The notes under the pieces are model-generated. The model was not told where the DNA came from. It saw nothing but the letters and a program-made list of their open reading frames with translations, and made no database searches. This document shows, piece after piece, positions 21,543-32,680 of a stretch of 64,000 nt of DNA. A program made the position numbers and the translations under genes. The stretch is from Diphasiastrum complanatum (lineage: Eukaryota; Streptophyta; Lycopodiopsida; Lycopodiales; Lycopodiaceae), in NCBI GenBank assembly GCA_029204225.1, contig CM055098.1, positions 21,239,097 through 21,303,096 of the forward strand. The letters are read 5' to 3'. Position 1 is the stretch's first letter, and the number at the start of each line of letters is the position of its first letter.

Positions 21543-22402
21543 CATGTACATTCGATCTTCATGAAAGATCACATCTCTACTTATCATAGTTTGATTAGTA
21601 GATAGAACAAAGATCCTATAGGCTTTACTTGAATAGCCTATCATAATACCTTTAAAAGCATTAGCATCATCTTTTTTTCTTTTTTTAAGAGGTACAAGCA
21701 CAAGCACACACATCCAAATGTTCTAAGATGATTAACCTTAGTTTTCCTTCCATACAACTTTTCATAAGGTGAAATATTTTCTGTAGCATGCTTTTGCAAA
21801 ACACTGCAAAGATAGTTAGCACATCCTATTGCTTCTCCCCAAAAATCTCTAGATAGAGAAGCTTCTAGTCTTAGTGCCTTTGCACATTCACATAGAGTTC
21901 TATTTTTTCTCTCAGCCACTCCATTAGATTGAGGAGAGTAGGCACAAGTGAAATCTCTTCTAATGCCAAAATCCTTACACAAATTTATGAACTTTGTGGA
22001 GATGTATTCACCTCCATTATCACTTCTCAAAGCTTTGATTTTACAAGATAGCTGATTCTCAACAAAAGCTTTGAACTTCACAAAAGTCTCATATGCAAGT
22101 GCTTTAGAAGATAAGAGCTAAACCCAGCAAAAATGTGAGTAATCATAAATAAATGCTATAAAACATGTTGCTCCACCCTTGCTCTTGGTGGATGAGAAAT
22201 GGATGTCATTATGGATGATTTCCAAAGGTGCTTTGGACTTGATGATTGATCTTTGATGTGGCCTTGCATGTGATTTGGCCAATGCACATGCATCACAAGA
22301 ATTTGGCACCTTGATCATGGACTTAGGCAAACCATGAGCTACCTCCAACTTGCACATAGATTTCATGGCCTTGGAGTTGGGATGGCCCAACCTCCTATGC
22401 CA
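21543..22402 (-). pseudogene. Copia H: integrase
   Basis: The integrase part of H, broken by a stop near 22118. From right to left it has the HHCC zinc-binding region (LGHPNSKAMKSMC; CDACALAKSH), the first catalytic Asp in IIHNDIHFSS, the second in LRSDNGGEYIS and the catalytic Glu in GVAERKNRTLCECAKAL, followed by FWGEAIGCANYLC, RTFGCVC and the C-terminal block IMIGYSSKAYRIF with RDVIFHED. All three DDE residues are kept, so only frame damage is evident. E1 is inserted just after FHEDRMYMKD. Confidence 0.85.
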
Positions 22403-23057
22403 TGTGAAAAATACAGATCCTAAGTGGATCTAAACTCCAAGATCATTGGCTTGAATGCTTGCACTCCAAACTACATAAGCTAGGAATTGGCAACACATTC
22501 TATGCTACCTAGAATGCAAAGAACTTGATCAAAAAGCATTTATCACAAATGGAAACTTCCATAAACATCAAGTGCGGCCCAAAATAGCATTATACAGTCC
22601 ATAATACATCAGCCTACCACTTTTGGAAAGCACCTAAGATCATACACAATAGCTTGAAGACAATACACACAACAATGCTCTCAATGGAGGAAGAAACAAT
22701 GACAATGATCTATTGATCTCAATGAAGCATACAAAAGGTTTCTCCAACCTGTTCTCCACGACTTCCCTACTATTTATGGATGAGGAAGATGACTCTCTCT
22801 CCTCTCTCTAGAAGGTACTTGACCCTAGATATTCCCTATATAGGAAAAATAGCTAAAAATGGCTTATATGACCAAAATACATCAAAGTGGTCTCATTTTG
22901 AAGGGTATGAAGTTTGACACTTCATCATACTGAAAAAATACAGTAAATAAAAACATTGTGGCCTGGTTCACACGTGTGAAACTCCAGAACCAAAACTATT
23001 TACAATTTTAGCCAATTTAGGCCTCAAACTAGCTAGGAAATGTTGACAATTTTCACA
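22403..23057 (-). repeat. E2 3' LTR
   Basis: Ends TGTGAAAA...TTTTCACA form an inverted repeat. Contains CCTATATAGG and TTCACACGTGTGAA (22967-22980). Its first bases supply the TGA stop of the gag-pol gene. Confidence 0.93.
22967..22980. promoter_or_regulatory. TTCACACGTGTGAA palindrome in E2 3' LTR
   Basis: Perfect shared 14-mer, 77 bases from the element-side start of the LTR (U3). Confidence 0.6.
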
Positions 23058-26000
23058 CTCCCTCTTCAACATTGGATGCTAGTTTCAACATAGTCTTTGA
23101 GCACATTCCAAGATTAGATCTATGCATTAAATATAGGTCCTTTCCCAATGGTTTGGTGAAGATATCAGCCACACACTCCTTTGAAGAGACATGTTGAAGC
23201 TCCACCTCTTTGGCAATGACTTGATCTCTCACAAAATGGTGAGCAATCTCAATGTGCTTGCTCCTTGCATGAAAAACAGGATTGCTTGCCAAGCTTTGGG
23301 CTGAAAGGTTATCACAAAGTATGATTGGAGTCTTCTCTGGTTCCAGCAAGTGAAGATCCAATAACATCCTCTTGATCCAAAGAATCTCCTTGGTGCATGT
23401 TGTTAATGCCTTGTACTCGGCTTCGGTGGAAGATAGAGAGATAGTTGGTTGTTTCTTTGATAGCCATGAGACCACTCCATCTCCAAGATAGATTGCAAAG
23501 GCACTTGTTGACTTCCTATCCATTTGATCACCTGCAAAATCTGAATCTGAAAATCCACAAAGGTTAGGTGTAGTACCTCCATACAAGATGCCAAAATCTC
23601 TAGATCCCGAGATGTATCTAAGTACTCTCTTTCCTAGCTTCCAATGAGCCTCACTAGGATCTTGCATAAATTGACTTAGTTTACCAACCACAAAGCTTAG
23701 ATCAGGTCTTGTGATGGTTAACCATATAAGAGATCCTATTAGCTTTCTATAGAGAGTAATGTCCTTGAAGGATCTTTCATTACTTCTTGTAGTAAGCTTT
23801 ACATTTGATTCCATAGGAGTAGAAACAACTTTACAATCTTCCATATGAAACCTTTTTAGAATAGAGTTAACATACTTTTCTTGACATATGAATGTAGATT
23901 TAGAAGTTCTAATAATCTCTATTCCTAAGATATAATGAAGTTTACCAAGATCTTGAATTTCAAACTCTCTTTTGAGTGCCATCTTGATTTCATCTATATC
24001 TAGATTGTTACCACCACTTAAGATAATGTCATCAACATAGATCAAAAGTAAAGTGATATCATTTTCATTCAATCTAAAGTAGAGAGAATGATCATACTCA
24101 CTCATAACAAAGTTTTGAGAAAGTAAGAAGGAATTGAGCTTAGCATACCAACTCCTTGGTGCTTGCTTTAGCCCATACAAACTCTTTTGGAGATAGCACA
24201 CATGATTAGGCTCATCATGTGAAACATAGCCCTCGGGTTGCTCCATGTAAATATCTTCTTCAAGATCACCATTCAAGAAGGCATTAGTAACATCCATTTG
24301 CCACATATCCCAATCATAAAGAGTTGCAAGAGAGATTAGGATTCGAATAGTTACCATCTTTGCCATGGGTGCAAAGGTCTCATCATAGTCAATACCATAT
24401 TCTTGAGCATACCCCTTTGCCACCAACCTTGCCTTGTACTTGTTGATTGATCCATCTTGATTTGTCTTGATCTTGAAGATCCACTTACAACCAATTGCCT
24501 TCTTGTCCTTTGGAAGCTTTACCAACCTCCATGTGTTGCTTTTGATGAGTGCTTGATGCTCATGATCCATGGCTTGGATCCATTCCTTCTTTTGAATTGC
24601 TTCACCTACACAAGTTGGTTCATCAAAAGAGGTAAGAAAAGCAAAGTTAGAGTTGTCCACCACTTGCTTTCCTTTTTCATCATAGGTTAGCCTTGATGGC
24701 TTAGCCCTTTGCCTTTGAGTCTTCTTTGAAGTTTGCTTTGGAGTGGCATCTCCATCTTCATCCAAGACATCTTGCACATCATGATGATTAGTAGGCACAT
24801 CAACATCAACATCAACAACATTGGAAACATTCTCTTCATGAAAGATGACATCCCTACTTATGACAACTTTCTTTGTAGAAGGAATGTACACTTTGTAAGC
24901 CTTGCTTACTTCACTATAGCCAACAAACACACCCTTCTTTGATGAAGGATCTTCTTTAGTTCTATCATCAAGTGTGATATTGACAAAACATGTACATCCA
25001 AAGATCCTACAATGCTTGACACTCGGCCTTCTACCATAAAGAACCTCATGAGGAGTTTTACCATCCAAGGAAGCACTTGTCCATCTATTACATAGATAGT
25101 TAGCACATGCTAAAGCTTCCCCCCAAAAAGACTTAGCAAGATTAGCATGTAGTCTCATTGCCTTGGCACATTCACAAAGGGTTCTATTCTTCCTCTCGGC
25201 CACTCCATTCTGTTGTGGAGTCCTAGGACTAGACATCTCCCTCTTAATCCCATGTGCTATACAAAAGTCTTTGAACCTATTTGAGGTGTATTCCCCTCCA
25301 TTATCAGATCTTAAGCATTTGATCTTTGTATTGAATTGGTTTTCCATTTCATTCTTGAACTTGACAAATGCAGCAAACACTTCATCCTTACTTTTAAGAA
25401 GATAGATCCAAGTATACCTACTAAAGTCATCAATGAAAGTTGCATACATCTTTGCCCCACCATTGCTAGTTGTACTAGAAGAATGAATATCAGAATGCAC
25501 AAGTTGAAAAGCTTCTTTAGATCTAGAAGTAGATCTAGAATAAGCAAGTCTATGAGATTTGGACAAGGCACAATGTTCACAAACACTATTGTTTGCAACA
25601 AGACTTTTAGGGAGACCAAGAACAAGCTCTTTCTTTGCCATTACCTCCAAAGATTTGAAGTTGGGATGGCCCAACCTCTTGTGCCAAACTTCTTGGTTTG
25701 TCAATTGCTCCCTAGCCATACATCCTTCATGATTAGAGATCACACATGCATCAAGCTTGAAAAGTTTACCATGCCTCCTACCTTGAGCAATCAAGGATCC
25801 ACATTTACTTATCAAACATGCATCTCCAATGAACTCCACATCAAGTCCTTTGTCAATCATTTGACTTACACTAAGCAAATTCTTAGTGATTGAAGGAATG
25901 TACAAAACATTTTCAAGATTTGCTTTCCTATTTGTTGAAAGGGAAATAGGAATAGTGCCTATGCCTTTGATGTCACATTGACCATCATTTGCAGTGTAGA

Positions 26001-27006
26001 TGATGTTACCTTCTCCCTCATAAGACAATAAGGATGTAAAGTATTCCTTATGTCTTGTCATGTGAGATGAGGCTCCACTATCAATCCACCAAGGATCATT
26101 ATCATCTATGTTGGCTAACAAACTTGAAGTCATAACAAGTGATTCACATGTGTTATGTTCTTCCTCATCTATTGTAAGATTTCCTTGCCTCTCTCCTTGC
26201 TCTCTTTTCTTCTTATAACATTCATTTGCAAAATGACCTTTTATCCCACAATAAAGGCACTTGAACTTTGACTTATTGTTCTTAGTAGAAGAGGAAGAGG
26301 AAAAGTGATCATCATGATCAAAGTTACCACCTTTGGACCATTTCCCTTTGCCTTTACCTTTGCCCTTGAATTTGCCTTTTGTGAAGAAAGCCTCTTCACC
26401 TCCACCTTGCAAGGATGCACCATCAAGCTTTGATTGCAACCTATGTTCTTCAGCCAATAAGATTTCTTGCAAGTCAACCACACTTGGCAAGACTCTTTGA
26501 ATGGCAAAACTTTGCACAAGGTTAGCATGTTCATTTAGCAAACCATTCAACATAACTTGGACTATTTCACCATCTTTTATGTTCTCATCAATGCATGCTA
26601 AATCATCACTTAGGGACTTAACTCTCAAGATAAATGCATGAGCACTTTCACCCTCTCTTTGCCTACTAGAAAATATTTGTCTCCTTAGGGTCAATACCCT
26701 AGATGTGGACTTTGATTCAAAGAGCTTCTTTAAGGCATTCCATGCCTCACTTGCACTTTGACACTTTCCAACTTCCTTGAGAAGTTCATTTGTAACATTC
26801 ATTTTAATGATATGAAGAGCCCTTTTGGCCTTCTTATCAAACCTTTGTTGCTCTTGAAGTGTGAGAGGTCTCTCTTCAATTTCTGCAACTATGTCCATGA
26901 GTTCATTCAACTCAAGTAAGGACTCCATCCTCACTTTCCAAGTAGAGTAGTTTGATGAACTCAACCTTTCACTAGACTCTAGCATGATCCCACCATTGGA
27001 AGCCAT
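23053..27006 (-). CDS. Copia gag-pol polyprotein, intact
   Basis: A single frame of 1317 residues, the normal length and order for plant copia. Gag UBN2 region about 1-200. Zinc knuckle C250-x2-C253-x4-H258-x4-C263, which binds the RNA. Protease active site D309 in WWIDSGASSH. Integrase zinc site H442, H447, C476, C479 and catalytic D506, D568, E604, with exactly 35 residues between the last two. RT catalytic D905 (MDVTNAF) and the YVDD pair D992/D993. RNase H acidic residues near D1154, E1195 and D1232; the end has DIFTKPLGKD. It starts at ATG in MASNGG, as related copies do, and the stop TGA overlaps the 3' LTR (bases 3-5 of the LTR). I see no missing catalytic residue, so it could be active. 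Confidence 0.95.
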   Translation of the reverse strand: MASNGGIMLESSERLSSSNYSTWKVRMESLLELNELMDIVAEIEERPLTLQEQQRFDKKAKRALHIIKMNVTNELLKEVGKCQSASEAWNALKKLFESKSTSRVLTLRRQIFSSRQREGESAHAFILRVKSLSDDLACIDENIKDGEIVQVMLNGLLNEHANLVQSFAIQRVLPSVVDLQEILLAEEHRLQSKLDGASLQGGGEEAFFTKGKFKGKGKGKGKWSKGGNFDHDDHFSSSSSTKNNKSKFKCLYCGIKGHFANECYKKKREQGERQGNLTIDEEEHNTCESLVMTSSLLANIDDNDPWWIDSGASSHMTRHKEYFTSLLSYEGEGNIIYTANDGQCDIKGIGTIPISLSTNRKANLENVLYIPSITKNLLSVSQMIDKGLDVEFIGDACLISKCGSLIAQGRRHGKLFKLDACVISNHEGCMAREQLTNQEVWHKRLGHPNFKSLEVMAKKELVLGLPKSLVANNSVCEHCALSKSHRLAYSRSTSRSKEAFQLVHSDIHSSSTTSNGGAKMYATFIDDFSRYTWIYLLKSKDEVFAAFVKFKNEMENQFNTKIKCLRSDNGGEYTSNRFKDFCIAHGIKREMSSPRTPQQNGVAERKNRTLCECAKAMRLHANLAKSFWGEALACANYLCNRWTSASLDGKTPHEVLYGRRPSVKHCRIFGCTCFVNITLDDRTKEDPSSKKGVFVGYSEVSKAYKVYIPSTKKVVISRDVIFHEENVSNVVDVDVDVPTNHHDVQDVLDEDGDATPKQTSKKTQRQRAKPSRLTYDEKGKQVVDNSNFAFLTSFDEPTCVGEAIQKKEWIQAMDHEHQALIKSNTWRLVKLPKDKKAIGCKWIFKIKTNQDGSINKYKARLVAKGYAQEYGIDYDETFAPMAKMVTIRILISLATLYDWDMWQMDVTNAFLNGDLEEDIYMEQPEGYVSHDEPNHVCYLQKSLYGLKQAPRSWYAKLNSFLLSQNFVMSEYDHSLYFRLNENDITLLLIYVDDIILSGGNNLDIDEIKMALKREFEIQDLGKLHYILGIEIIRTSKSTFICQEKYVNSILKRFHMEDCKVVSTPMESNVKLTTRSNERSFKDITLYRKLIGSLIWLTITRPDLSFVVGKLSQFMQDPSEAHWKLGKRVLRYISGSRDFGILYGGTTPNLCGFSDSDFAGDQMDRKSTSAFAIYLGDGVVSWLSKKQPTISLSSTEAEYKALTTCTKEILWIKRMLLDLHLLEPEKTPIILCDNLSAQSLASNPVFHARSKHIEIAHHFVRDQVIAKEVELQHVSSKECVADIFTKPLGKDLYLMHRSNLGMCSKTMLKLASNVEEGV

Positions 27007-28166
27007 GATTCTAATGTTTCTTCAACTTTTAGGTTTTGTCCTAAAGCACTTAGCACTCACTTTTCTCTCAACAAATGATAGATAAAGAGATCTATGAAGA
27101 TTTAGGACCCTAAAACACTTCTATCTTGAACCTAGATGGTTTCCAAGCATAGAAAGGAAGATTGAAACACATGCAACACTTTGCACACACTAAGAATGGA
27201 TTACAAAATCAAACCAACCTGAACACACTCTTGCTTAAGCTCTCAAACTTTCCAGCAAGTGACCAAATCAAGTTATGGTGTGAAGAGTTACTTGCATTCT
27301 TAGAAAATACCCAAAACTAGGATGCCAAGATTACCTAGTAATGAACAAACTTGATCAACATATGATCAACACACTAAGATATTGATTCAACCTGTAAAAC
27401 CACATGTAAACCACACTTCTAAAAGTTTATAAACTCCAGCAAGTGATAAATACAAGATTTAGAGGTGAATGAATGAGCACACTTAGTGAATCACAAGACT
27501 AGCTTCACTATCTTGTCAAATCTTGGTGTTTAGATGTAGATCTAAGATCACTTCACATGAGAATGTTCCTCAACCTGTTAAGAACCTGAAAACACACTTG
27601 CATAATGGTTAACACCTTCCAGCAAATGCTCCAATCAAATTACATAAGGAGAGTTACTTACATGCTCAACAAAGTACACCAAAATTTATGCCAAAATTGA
27701 TGACAATCTTTACAATATGCTCTTCACAATGGAGCTTACAATATGTTCACCCAAAAAAGGGGATCTTTCATCCAAATGGGAGCTTTGCTCAGCCTTTAGG
27801 AGAATTACAACTCACTCAAAAGAGCATTTGTCATCCACTTAAGGAGAAGTTTCATCCACTTAAGGAGAGTGTTCATCCAAGAATGGAGATTGTCAACAAT
27901 AGGATTGAAAAGAACATTGTTAGTATTGAATATGCACAAGCCTCACAATCACAAATGATTAGGTGTTATGATCTGATCCAAAATAGTTTCTTTTTAGCCT
28001 CTGATCTTCAATAGACCTGAAATATGCTTTTGATCCACAAGTTCAACTCACAAAACAAAGGTTAGTAAGATTTGATCAACAAAGCAATGCAAAATCATGC
28101 TAGAACTTGATCAAACATCCAAATATCACCAAAAATGGAATACTTACTGTAAATAGAAGCCAACCA
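27007..28166 (-). other. E2 leader with short tandem repeats
   Basis: A 1.16 kb untranslated leader between primer site and gag. Near 27830-27880 it has repeats of CATCCACTTAAGGAG. On the opposite strand an open frame of 108 codons (27688-28014) is kept; it is nearly identical in E4 and partly kept in E5. Confidence 0.75.
27688..28014 (+). other. Antisense open frame in the E2 leader
   Basis: 108 codons from ATG, opposite to the element. The product would contain a His-Pro repeat (ICHPLKEKFHPLKESVHP) and no known domain. The E4 copy (60571-60897, minus) is the same length with one visible difference near the end. Coding status is unproven: youth alone could explain the conservation. Confidence 0.25.
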
Positions 28167-28178
28167 GCTCTGATACCA
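28167..28178 (-). other. E2 primer-binding site
   Basis: TGGTATCAGAGC on the minus strand, directly adjacent to the 5' LTR. Confidence 0.92.
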
Positions 28179-28610
28179 TGTGAAAAATACAGATCCTAAG
28201 TGGATCTAAACTCCAAGATCATTGGCTTGAATGCTTGCACTCCAAACTACATAAGCTAGGAATTGGCAACACATTCTATGCTACCTAGAATGCAAAGAAC
28301 TTGATCAAAAAGCATTTATCACAAATGGAAACTTCCATAAACATCAAGTGCGGCCCAAAATAGCATTATACAGTCCATAATACATCAGCCTACCACTTTT
28401 GGAAAGCACCTAAGATCATACACAATAGCTTGAAGACAATACACACAACAATGCTCTCAATGGAGGAAGAAACAATGACAATGATCTATTGATCTCAATG
28501 AAGCATACAAAAGGTTTCTCCAACCTGTTCTCCACGACTTCCCTACTATTTATGGATGAGGAAGATGACTCTCTCTCCTCTCTCTAGAAGGTACTTGACC
28601 CTAGATATTC

Positions 28611-28620
28611 CCTATATAGG
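28611..28620 (-). promoter_or_regulatory. E2 TATA-like box
   Basis: CCTATATAGG about 210 bases from the U3 edge of the 5' LTR; the only strong TATA-like site in it. Confidence 0.45.
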
Positions 28621-28742
28621 AAAAATAGCTAAAAATGGCTTATATGACCAAAATACATCAAAGTGGTCTCATTTTGAAGGGTATGAAGTTTGACACTTCA
28701 TCATACTGAAAAAATACAGTAAATAAAAACATTGTGGCCTGG

Positions 28743-28756
28743 TTCACACGTGTGAA
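28743..28756. promoter_or_regulatory. TTCACACGTGTGAA palindrome in E2 5' LTR
   Basis: Perfect shared 14-mer in U3, upstream of the TATA-like box in transcription order. Confidence 0.6.
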
Positions 28757-28838
28757 ACTCCAGAACCAAAACTATTTACAATTTTAGCCAATTTAGGCCT
28801 CAAACTAGCTAGGAAATGTTGACAATTTTCACATGCCA

Positions 28839-30143
28839 TAGGTCTTCACTTGAAAGCTTTCCTTGTAGCAAAATATCTGAGCAAAGATTAGCATTTCCAT
28901 TACCATCAAGCTTGAATAGCCTTTCAAAACGAGAGCATGATGCTACTATATCATCATCTGTTGTGATGAAGCAAGTACCATCTCCAAAATCTACTTGTAG
29001 GCCATCATCATTGAGCTGGCCTACACTTATTAGATTTTTAGTCAAACTAGGAACATAGAGCACATTATTAAGATCAAGCTTATCTATAGATATGCATCTT
29101 ATGCTTTCTATCATACATTCCTCATCATTTGCAATATAGATACATCTTCTAGATCCTTTGTATGGTACAAGATTACAAAAAGAGTTTTTATCCCTACTCA
29201 TGTGGGATGAAGCACCACTATCTAGCCATCATACAAAAGAATGCTTGAAAGAGAAAGATGAAAAGTTAGACATCATAAATGAATCTTCTTTGTCACAAGG
29301 AGATTCATCTTCACAAGTGATGTTGGCTTGTTTTTTTCTTTTGTAGCATTGGGAGGCAAAATGCCCCTTTTTGCCACATGAGAAACAAGTAACCTTGTAC
29401 TTGTTCTTCTTCACATTAGATGAGTTTGGTTCCTCCTTGGATGTCTTCTTCATTGCCTTTGTGTTGTCCTTGGAGCTCTTTCCACTCTTCTTCTCTTTTC
29501 TCTTCCCCTTGAACTTGGTGAAGAGTGCTTCATCACTTTCTCCATCTTTGAGAATCTCTCAAATCTTGCCACTCGAGTCTGATGCCTATACTCCTCGACT
29601 ATCAAGACCCCTTGTAAGGCTTCTAAAGAGGGTAGATTATCTTTTATTGCATATGATTGAACAAAGGTTATAAAAATCCTCACTTAAGCCATTCTTGAAC
29701 AATTTCTTTGGATTTGATAGAATCATCTATGCAAGAAAGATCTTTATAGAGATCCTTGACACTAGACACATAGGATGATGCACTTTCATCCTTTCTTTGG
29801 AAACTTTGGAAGATCATATTTCCAAGGATAAGGACTCTTGAAGTGTTCTTAGACTCATAAATGGATTGAAGAGTACTCCACGCATCTTGGGCATTAAGAC
29901 AAGAGCTAACCTCTTTTAGAACTCTATTAAAGACATTTAGCTTCAAAACATGAAGAGCAACACGTGCTCTTTTTTTGAATTTGGGAATGTCTTGAGGATT
30001 AATAGTCTCCTCCTCATTCCCATTCACTATATCTATTAGATCTTGAAGTATAAGGATGGACTCTATCCTAACTTTTGATGTACCATAATTGGTAGAAGTG
30101 AGTCTTCGCTTTGCTCTAATAGATAAGATCCCATTGAAGTCAT
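28839..30143 (-). pseudogene. Copia H: gag and protease
   Basis: Gag starts at ATG 30143-30141 (MTSMGSYLLE) and shifts frame near 30110. It continues as a UBN2 block (30027-29680; LILQDLIDIV upstream, ARVALHVLKLNVFNRVLKEV) and a second block (NLPSLEALQGVLIVEEYRHQ). The zinc knuckle CFSCGKKGHFASQC lies near 29390-29350. Protease DSGASSHM is intact near 29200-29225 but split across two frames. The pre-integrase part (VLYVPSLTKNLISVGQL) runs up to SSEDLWH, where E2 is inserted. At least four frame breaks make it non-functional. Confidence 0.85.
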
Positions 30144-30248
30144 ATCTAGAAGATTAGTTTTGGCTTACTAAAGAGAATGTTTTCAGAGGTTCAATCTAAT
30201 CAAATGTAAACTATGGATCACAATGGAATCAAGTACTAAATGATTGTG

Positions 30249-32680
30249 AACTTCTAAGATATACCTAGTCATCAACTTTAAAATCTCTTGGAGATCTCTT
30301 AAGATCGGTATAGTGTTTAGCTCTATTTTGAGCACCAGATACTATCCTTAGCCACTTGCAACATTTCATGCATATCATGCTAAAAATCAGCAACCTTCTG
30401 GATCTTAACAGACTTCGTCTCAACATTTACTGGCGATCTAGGTTGAAGATCGTACATAAGCATAAAATGACTGTAACCTTTAGCAGAATGTTTTCTACTA
30501 TTATATGCAAACTCAACCAGTGGGAGATAATCATCCCAATGAGATTGCTTGTGAGAAACATACGTCCTCAAAATATCTTCCATAGTTTGATTAGTCCTTT
30601 TCGTCTGGCCATCTAATTCAGGATGATCAAAAGAACTCAAGCTCAAAGAAGTTTCCAGTTTATGGAATACTGCTGACCAAAAGTGACCTGTGAACTTAGG
30701 ATCTCTATCACTAACAATGTCACTTGGCAGACCATACAACCGAAATAATCTTTCAACAAAGATCTGGGCTAAATTATAAGCCTTTATAGTTGACTTGACT
30801 GGTATGAATGCAGCTAACTTAGTTAACCGATCCACTACAGCCCAAATAGAATCATTTTGTCGTTGGGTCTTTGGAAGTCCAACTACAAAATCCATAGATA
30901 TGATTTCTCATTTCTTATCTGCGATATCTAACGAATGCCACAAACCACCAAACTTATGGTATTCAGCCTTTGCTAGTTGACAGGGTTTGCATTGAACAAC
31001 ATATGACTCGACATATGGCTTGATCTTTGGCCAATAAAATTCCCTCTTAACCAAGTCCAGAGTCCTTTGTATACCGGGATGTCCTGCAAAGGGTATGTCA
31101 TGACATTCAAACAAAATCTTCCGTTTCAGCTCACCATCACCAGGTACGCAAACTTTCCCATTCCAAAATAATAATCCATCTCGAATGGCGAGTTGTTCCA
31201 CAATCTTTTTATCTTTCTTAGTTAGTTGAGTCCCTTGTGTTTTTGACTCAACACTGTCCACATTTCTTTCGGTCTGAACAATGTTCCAAATGTGACCAAA
31301 ATGGGAATCTGATTCATATTTTTCTCTCAACGAAACACATAGATTCGTAGAAATATGGATGAATGACAACTCGTTCAATTCACCGATCCGACTAAGAGCA
31401 TCTGCAACTTGATTAGAGCTATCTCTTATGTAATGGATTTCATGATCGAATTCTTGCATCAATTCAGCCCATCGAGCTTTTCTCCCCCGAAGATCATGTT
31501 GGTTACAAAAATACTTAAGAGAATGTTGATCCCTATACACTACAAACTTACTACCATACAAGTAGTGTCTCCAGGTTTTATGTGCATGGATTATAGCAAA
31601 CAATTCCTTTTCCTACGTAGTATAACGCAACTGAGGACCAGTGAATTTTTTGCTCTCAAACACTAGTGGCCTATTCATTTGTAATAGAACCGCTCCAACT
31701 GCAACATCACTAGCGTCCATTCTAATGACGTAAGGTAAATCTGGATTTGCAATTTGTAACATGGGAGCTGAAATAATCATTGTTTTAAGTTTCTCAAAAC
31801 ATTGATTCAATTCCTCGTTCCAAACAACAAGCGGACTAGGTTGATTTCTCTTTTTCTTTTTATTAACAAACCCTGTTGTCAGATTAGTAAGTGGTGCTGC
31901 TAACTTAGCATAATCCTCAATAAATCTCTTGAAGAAAAGTGTAAAACCTAAAAATGACTTTACTTGCCTCACAGTTTCCGGAATTGGCCACTCACACAAT
32001 CTTGATTTTATCCTCGTCAGTCTTGATCCCATTTACTATGATCTTATGACTAAGATAAAGCAACTCTTGCTTAAAGAATTCACAATTGGACTCTTTAGCG
32101 TAGAGTAACTCCCGACGAAGTTTCATCAAGACGATTTTTAAGTGTTCTACGTGTTCCACCAAGGATTTACTGTAAATGAGAATGCCGTCTAAGAATACAA
32201 CCACAAACTTTCCCAAATATGGACAAAATATATCGTTCATCATTTGCTGGAACGTTGCTGGAGCATTCGTTAATCCAAATGGCAACACTAAGAATTTATA
32301 ATGACCAAATCTGGAACGAAATCCTTTCTTTTGGACATCTTCCGACATAATTCTTATTTGATGGTACCTTGTCCTGAGATCTATCTTGGTGAAATACCGT
32401 GCTCCACCCAAGCGATCTACAAGGTCATCCATCTTGGGTAATAGATATTTATTTTTGATAGTCACTTTATTAAGACCCTTGTAATCCACACTCATCTGGA
32501 AACCTCCATTTTTTTTTACTTTAAGAAGAACAGGAGCGCCCCATGGTGATTTACTAGGTTGTATATGTTCCATCCTCAGATAAATTTCTATTTGATTTGA
32601 AATCTATGTCTCCTCTTTCTGAGAAAACCTATAAGGCTGTCTTGAGACAGGTTAACTCCATGGAATTAGCTCAATCATGT
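30249..32680 (-). pseudogene. Ty3/gypsy pol remnant, inverted
   Basis: Minus-strand gypsy pol, better kept than the plus-strand copy. RT at 32573-31992 has FTKIDLRTRYHQIRI and [19 protein letters not shown], but the active site reads VFLDGILIYSK: the second catalytic Asp is Gly. RNase H has RMDASDVAVGAVLLQ (32032-31613; 31603-30908). The integrase zinc site (FECHDIPFAGHPGIQRT; CKPCQLAK) is intact. In the integrase core (30895-30380), D in MDFVVGLPK and SDRDPKF remain, but the DGQTERVN-type Glu is Lys (DGQTKRTNQTMED). It begins in the stretch before RT (HMIELIP region) near 32680 and stops near 30249 before the integrase tail. No gag, protease or LTR on this piece. Confidence 0.85.

Larger units (their letters stand above)
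22403..28833 (-). mobile_element. Full-length, apparently intact copia element E2
   Basis: 6431 bp. Two 655 bp LTRs (22403-23057 and 28179-28833) appear identical on reading through them. Both flanks are TGCCA (22398-22402 and 28834-28838), a perfect 5 bp target duplication. The primer site, leader, one unbroken gag-pol frame and a purine tract (GAAGAGGGAG) next to the 3' LTR are all present. It sits in copia H at the protease/integrase boundary. Identical LTRs mean recent insertion. Confidence 0.95.
28179..28833 (-). repeat. E2 5' LTR
   Basis: 655 bp, no difference from 22403-23057 noticed. Contains CCTATATAGG (28611-28620), the likely TATA region, and the palindrome at 28743. Confidence 0.93.
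15395..30248 (-). mobile_element. Old copia element H, split by E1 and E2
   Basis: A degenerate minus-strand copia present in three pieces: 30248-28839 (leader, Gag, protease), 22402-21543 (integrase) and 16391-15395 (integrase end to RT). Removing E1 with one TCCTT and E2 with one TGCCA restores collinear order. H has no LTR in the window: the right end stops about 105 bases before its gag, against gypsy pol, and the left end stops within RT. Confidence 0.85.

Noticed and set aside
25163-25405. 80-codon frame antisense to integrase, also in E3 and E4
   Set aside because: It mirrors strongly conserved integrase codons. Retention in E3 (51103-51375) follows from conservation on the coding strand.
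25336-25893. 185-codon frame antisense to E2 pol
   Set aside because: Shadow of the conserved gag-pol frame; it recurs in E4 (62691-63248) only because the copies are nearly identical.
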